Positions 61,967 through 64,000 of a stretch of DNA of 64,000 nucleotides are shown piece after piece. Source of the DNA: SZUA-448 sp964602475. Lineage in GTDB: Bacteria > Bacillota > Clostridia > Lachnospirales > Lachnospiraceae. Location: assembly GCA_964602475.1 (NCBI GenBank), contig CAZRRN010000007.1, positions 1-64,000 on the forward strand, read 5' to 3'. Numbering within the stretch: position 1 is the first letter of the stretch; the number at the start of each line of letters is the position of its first letter. The notes below the pieces were generated by a model, which did not search any database, was not told where the DNA came from, and was given only the letters and a program-made list of their open reading frames with translations. Both the position numbers and the translations under genes were made by a program.

Positions 61967-64000
61967 ATGTACGGAAAACTGACAATGGAACCGGTGCTCA
62001 CCGAGAGCATCAATTATGCTATGCAGCAGAACTATGTACCGGCAGTCCGAAAGATTACGGTCACGAACACCTCGCAAGAGGAACAAACCGATCTGAGGCT
62101 GACAATTACGTCAGAGCCCGGGTTCATCCAGCCGTTTGAACTTCCTGTCGAACCGCTTGCACCGGGTCAGACGATAGAGCTTGCTCCAATCCGTGTGGTT
62201 CTGGTTTCAGAATTTATGCTGTCTGTGACGGAACGGGTTGCAGGAAATCTGTCATTTCATATTTACAGCGGAGAGGAGCCGGTCTGCCATGAAGACCGGA
62301 ATATTTCGGTACTTGCATATGACCAGTGGACAGGAAGCAATATGATGCCGGAGCTGCTTGCGGCATTTGTCCTTCCGAATCACCAAAGAATCACGGAGGT
62401 TCTTCTTCGAGCCGGTGAAATACTGAATCAGTGGACGAACAGTCCGTCCATGACCGGGTATCAAAGCAACAACCCAACTGTAGTAAAGCATCAGATGGCG
62501 GCAATTTATGCCGCGCTTCAGAAAGAAAATATCGCATATACGGTGCCGCCGGCGAGCTTTGAGAGTGTCGGACAGCGGATACGTCTCTGTGATGCAGTAC
62601 TGGAACAGCATCTTGGAAGCTGCCTCGATCTTTCTCTTGTATATGCATCCTGTCTGGAGGCTGCCGGACTGAACCCTGTGATCCTTCTGATGAAGGGACA
62701 TGCGTTTGCAGGCTGCTGGCTGGAGGAGCTTAACTTTCCCGAAACCGTGCAGGATGATGCCGCAGGAATCAGGAAGAGGATTGCTGAGGGCATTGAGGAG
62801 CTGTGCCTTGTGGAATGTACCGATGTTGTGGTCGGGAAAAGTGTAACCTTTGATGAAGCATCTGCTCACGGAGCACATCAGCTGGATACACCGGAAGATT
62901 TTGTTATGCTGATTGATATTGCGCGGAGCAGAAGCGGAGGAATTCGTCCGATTCCGATGCGCATTTTGGAAAATGGTGTTTACCGGAGTGTTGATTACGG
63001 GAAGAAGACAAGAGCTGAGCTTACCGGACGTCCACAGGAGGTCGAGCATGCATTTATCTCCCCTGAGGAGGGAAAAGACGGACTCACCAGACAGAAGCTG
63101 TGGGAACGCAAGCTGCTTGATCTGAGCCTTCGGAATATGCTGCTCAGCTTTCGTGTGACGCAGAATACCCTGCAGCTGATGGCAGTAAATCTCGATCAAC
63201 TGGAGGATGCTTTGTCCGGCGGAAGCGATATCCGAGTTATGCCGCGTCCGGACGACTGGACCAATACACTTCGGGACAGCAGAATTTATGAACTGGAAAA
63301 TGCTGATTCGGTAATGGGAGAATTTGCTCAGGCGGAGTTTAAAAATAAGCGGATCCGTACCTTTCTGGAGGATCAAGATCTGGAGAATGTACTGAAGAAT
63401 CTGAGCCGGCGAGCCAAGATTAGTCTGGAAGAGAACGGAACCAATACGCTGTATCTTGGGCTTGGGTTCCTTAAGTGGTACGAATCGGATATCAGCCAGA
63501 AGGAACGCCTGGCTCCGCTGGTTCTGATTCCTGTTGATCTGGTGAGAAAGCTGCAGGAACGTTCCTTTGCGCTTCGGATCCGTGACGAGGAACCGCAGAT
63601 CAATATAACACTGCTGGAATTGCTGCGGCAGGATTATAAGATTAATATTACGGGTCTGGATCCGCTTCCGACGGATGATACCGGTCTGAATCTGAAGGTT
63701 ATATTTAATACGGTTCGTCAGGCGGTGATGGGTCAGAAACGCTGGGATGTGGAAGAGTATGCATTTTTGGGGCTCTTTTCTTTCAGCCAGTTCATTATGT
63801 GGAACGATCTTCGCAACCGCTCGGAGGAATTGAAGAAGAATAAAACAGTGGCAAGTCTTATTTCCGGAAAGCTTGAATGGCAGCCGGAGGAGGAAGAGCT
63901 TAGGTCAGGTGAATTAGATGACCGAATATCCCCGTCGGAACACGCAGTTCCGATGAGCGCAGATTCTACGCAGATGCTTGCTGTCTGTTCTGCTGCAAAG
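61967..64000 (+). CDS. DUF4011-type helicase-like protein, N-terminal part (runs off window)
   Basis: 678 codons without a stop reach the window edge. The ATG follows AGAGGAAAGT. Residues about 25-110 look like an Ig/CARDB-type beta domain (PFELPVEPLAPGQTIEL). Residues about 205-320 look like a transglutaminase-type fold: a cysteine in HLGSCLDLS (219), a histidine in KGHAFAGCW (245) and an aspartate in VMLIDIARS (about 316). At about residue 376 the DUF4011 opening LWERKLLDLSLRNMLLSFR begins. Family members are usually over 1,500 residues and continue into a superfamily 1 helicase and often a nuclease-like end, and some occur in defence regions. The function is unknown, and the helicase part is not visible here. 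Confidence 0.75.
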   Translation, partial: MYGKLTMEPVLTESINYAMQQNYVPAVRKITVTNTSQEEQTDLRLTITSEPGFIQPFELPVEPLAPGQTIELAPIRVVLVSEFMLSVTERVAGNLSFHIYSGEEPVCHEDRNISVLAYDQWTGSNMMPELLAAFVLPNHQRITEVLLRAGEILNQWTNSPSMTGYQSNNPTVVKHQMAAIYAALQKENIAYTVPPASFESVGQRIRLCDAVLEQHLGSCLDLSLVYASCLEAAGLNPVILLMKGHAFAGCWLEELNFPETVQDDAAGIRKRIAEGIEELCLVECTDVVVGKSVTFDEASAHGAHQLDTPEDFVMLIDIARSRSGGIRPIPMRILENGVYRSVDYGKKTRAELTGRPQEVEHAFISPEEGKDGLTRQKLWERKLLDLSLRNMLLSFRVTQNTLQLMAVNLDQLEDALSGGSDIRVMPRPDDWTNTLRDSRIYELENADSVMGEFAQAEFKNKRIRTFLEDQDLENVLKNLSRRAKISLEENGTNTLYLGLGFLKWYESDISQKERLAPLVLIPVDLVRKLQERSFALRIRDEEPQINITLLELLRQDYKINITGLDPLPTDDTGLNLKVIFNTVRQAVMGQKRWDVEEYAFLGLFSFSQFIMWNDLRNRSEELKKNKTVASLISGKLEWQPEEEELRSGELDDRISPSEHAVPMSADSTQMLAVCSAAK

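Noticed and set aside
62252..63376. A 374-codon open frame on the minus strand
   Set aside because: It lies entirely antisense to the DUF4011 gene, has no ribosome site, and its protein looks like a mirror reading with no recognisable domain.

Overview
The window looks like a chromosomal segment of an anaerobic, spore-forming Clostridia member, most likely Lachnospiraceae. This is inferred from gene content and style: a LysM-GH18 spore-type glycosidase, a SleB-type cell wall hydrolase, a GerMN lipoprotein, a class D sortase, the compact two-gene SufC/SufB iron-sulfur system, a cytoplasmic-looking pectinesterase, many strong AAGGAGG ribosome binding sites and many TTGACA-17-TATAAT promoters. 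I saw no prophage, insertion sequence, rRNA operon or CRISPR array. Nearly all of the window is coding, about 53 protein genes and one tRNA.

Layout. 0-9 kb: tRNA-Val, a chemotaxis transducer, PilZ, cold-shock protein, IlvN, an Mrp-type Fe-S carrier, MgtE behind a structured leader, a CNNM/CorC-type membrane protein, and sufC-sufB. 9-19 kb: a beta-helix transferase, the GH18 spore protein, citrate synthase, a FapA-like DUF342 protein, argH, the SleB-type hydrolase and enolase. 19-31 kb: a 67-residue unknown, cyclophilin, a calcium-type P-ATPase broken by an internal deletion, a PspC mini-protein, B12-dependent methionine synthase, argS, an archaeal-type AAA ATPase, an SH3 membrane protein and a DUF1015 protein. 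31-39 kb: LiaF-like protein, pectinesterase, purine nucleoside phosphorylase, a HEAT-THUMP-methyltransferase fusion, exonuclease III, sortase D, TcdA, a YhhN protein and an AT-rich lipoprotein gene.

40-46 kb is an arginine biosynthesis region: argG on the minus strand, then maf, and a GNAT-argJ-argB-argD run on the plus strand. Palindromes lie on both promoters and look like ArgR operators. 46.8-53.4 kb is a co-directional set comEA, response regulator, histidine kinase, GerMN lipoprotein, comEC, tying DNA uptake genes to a two-component system. 53.5-61 kb carries an aspartate-type aminotransferase, a zinc phospholipase C family protein, pheA, an isopropylmalate/Re-citrate-synthase-family enzyme with its own GntR regulator, and an ABC-F ATPase. 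The last 2.6 kb has cytidine deaminase and the start of a very large DUF4011-type protein whose N-terminus carries an Ig-like and a transglutaminase-like domain; it runs off the window.

The best leads for something undescribed are the DUF4011 protein at the right edge, the multi-helix leader in front of mgtE, the comEA/comEC cluster built around a two-component system, and a 35-bp element shared by the leaders of two unrelated genes. All promoter, terminator and RNA-structure calls were made by eye, without a folding program or database search.
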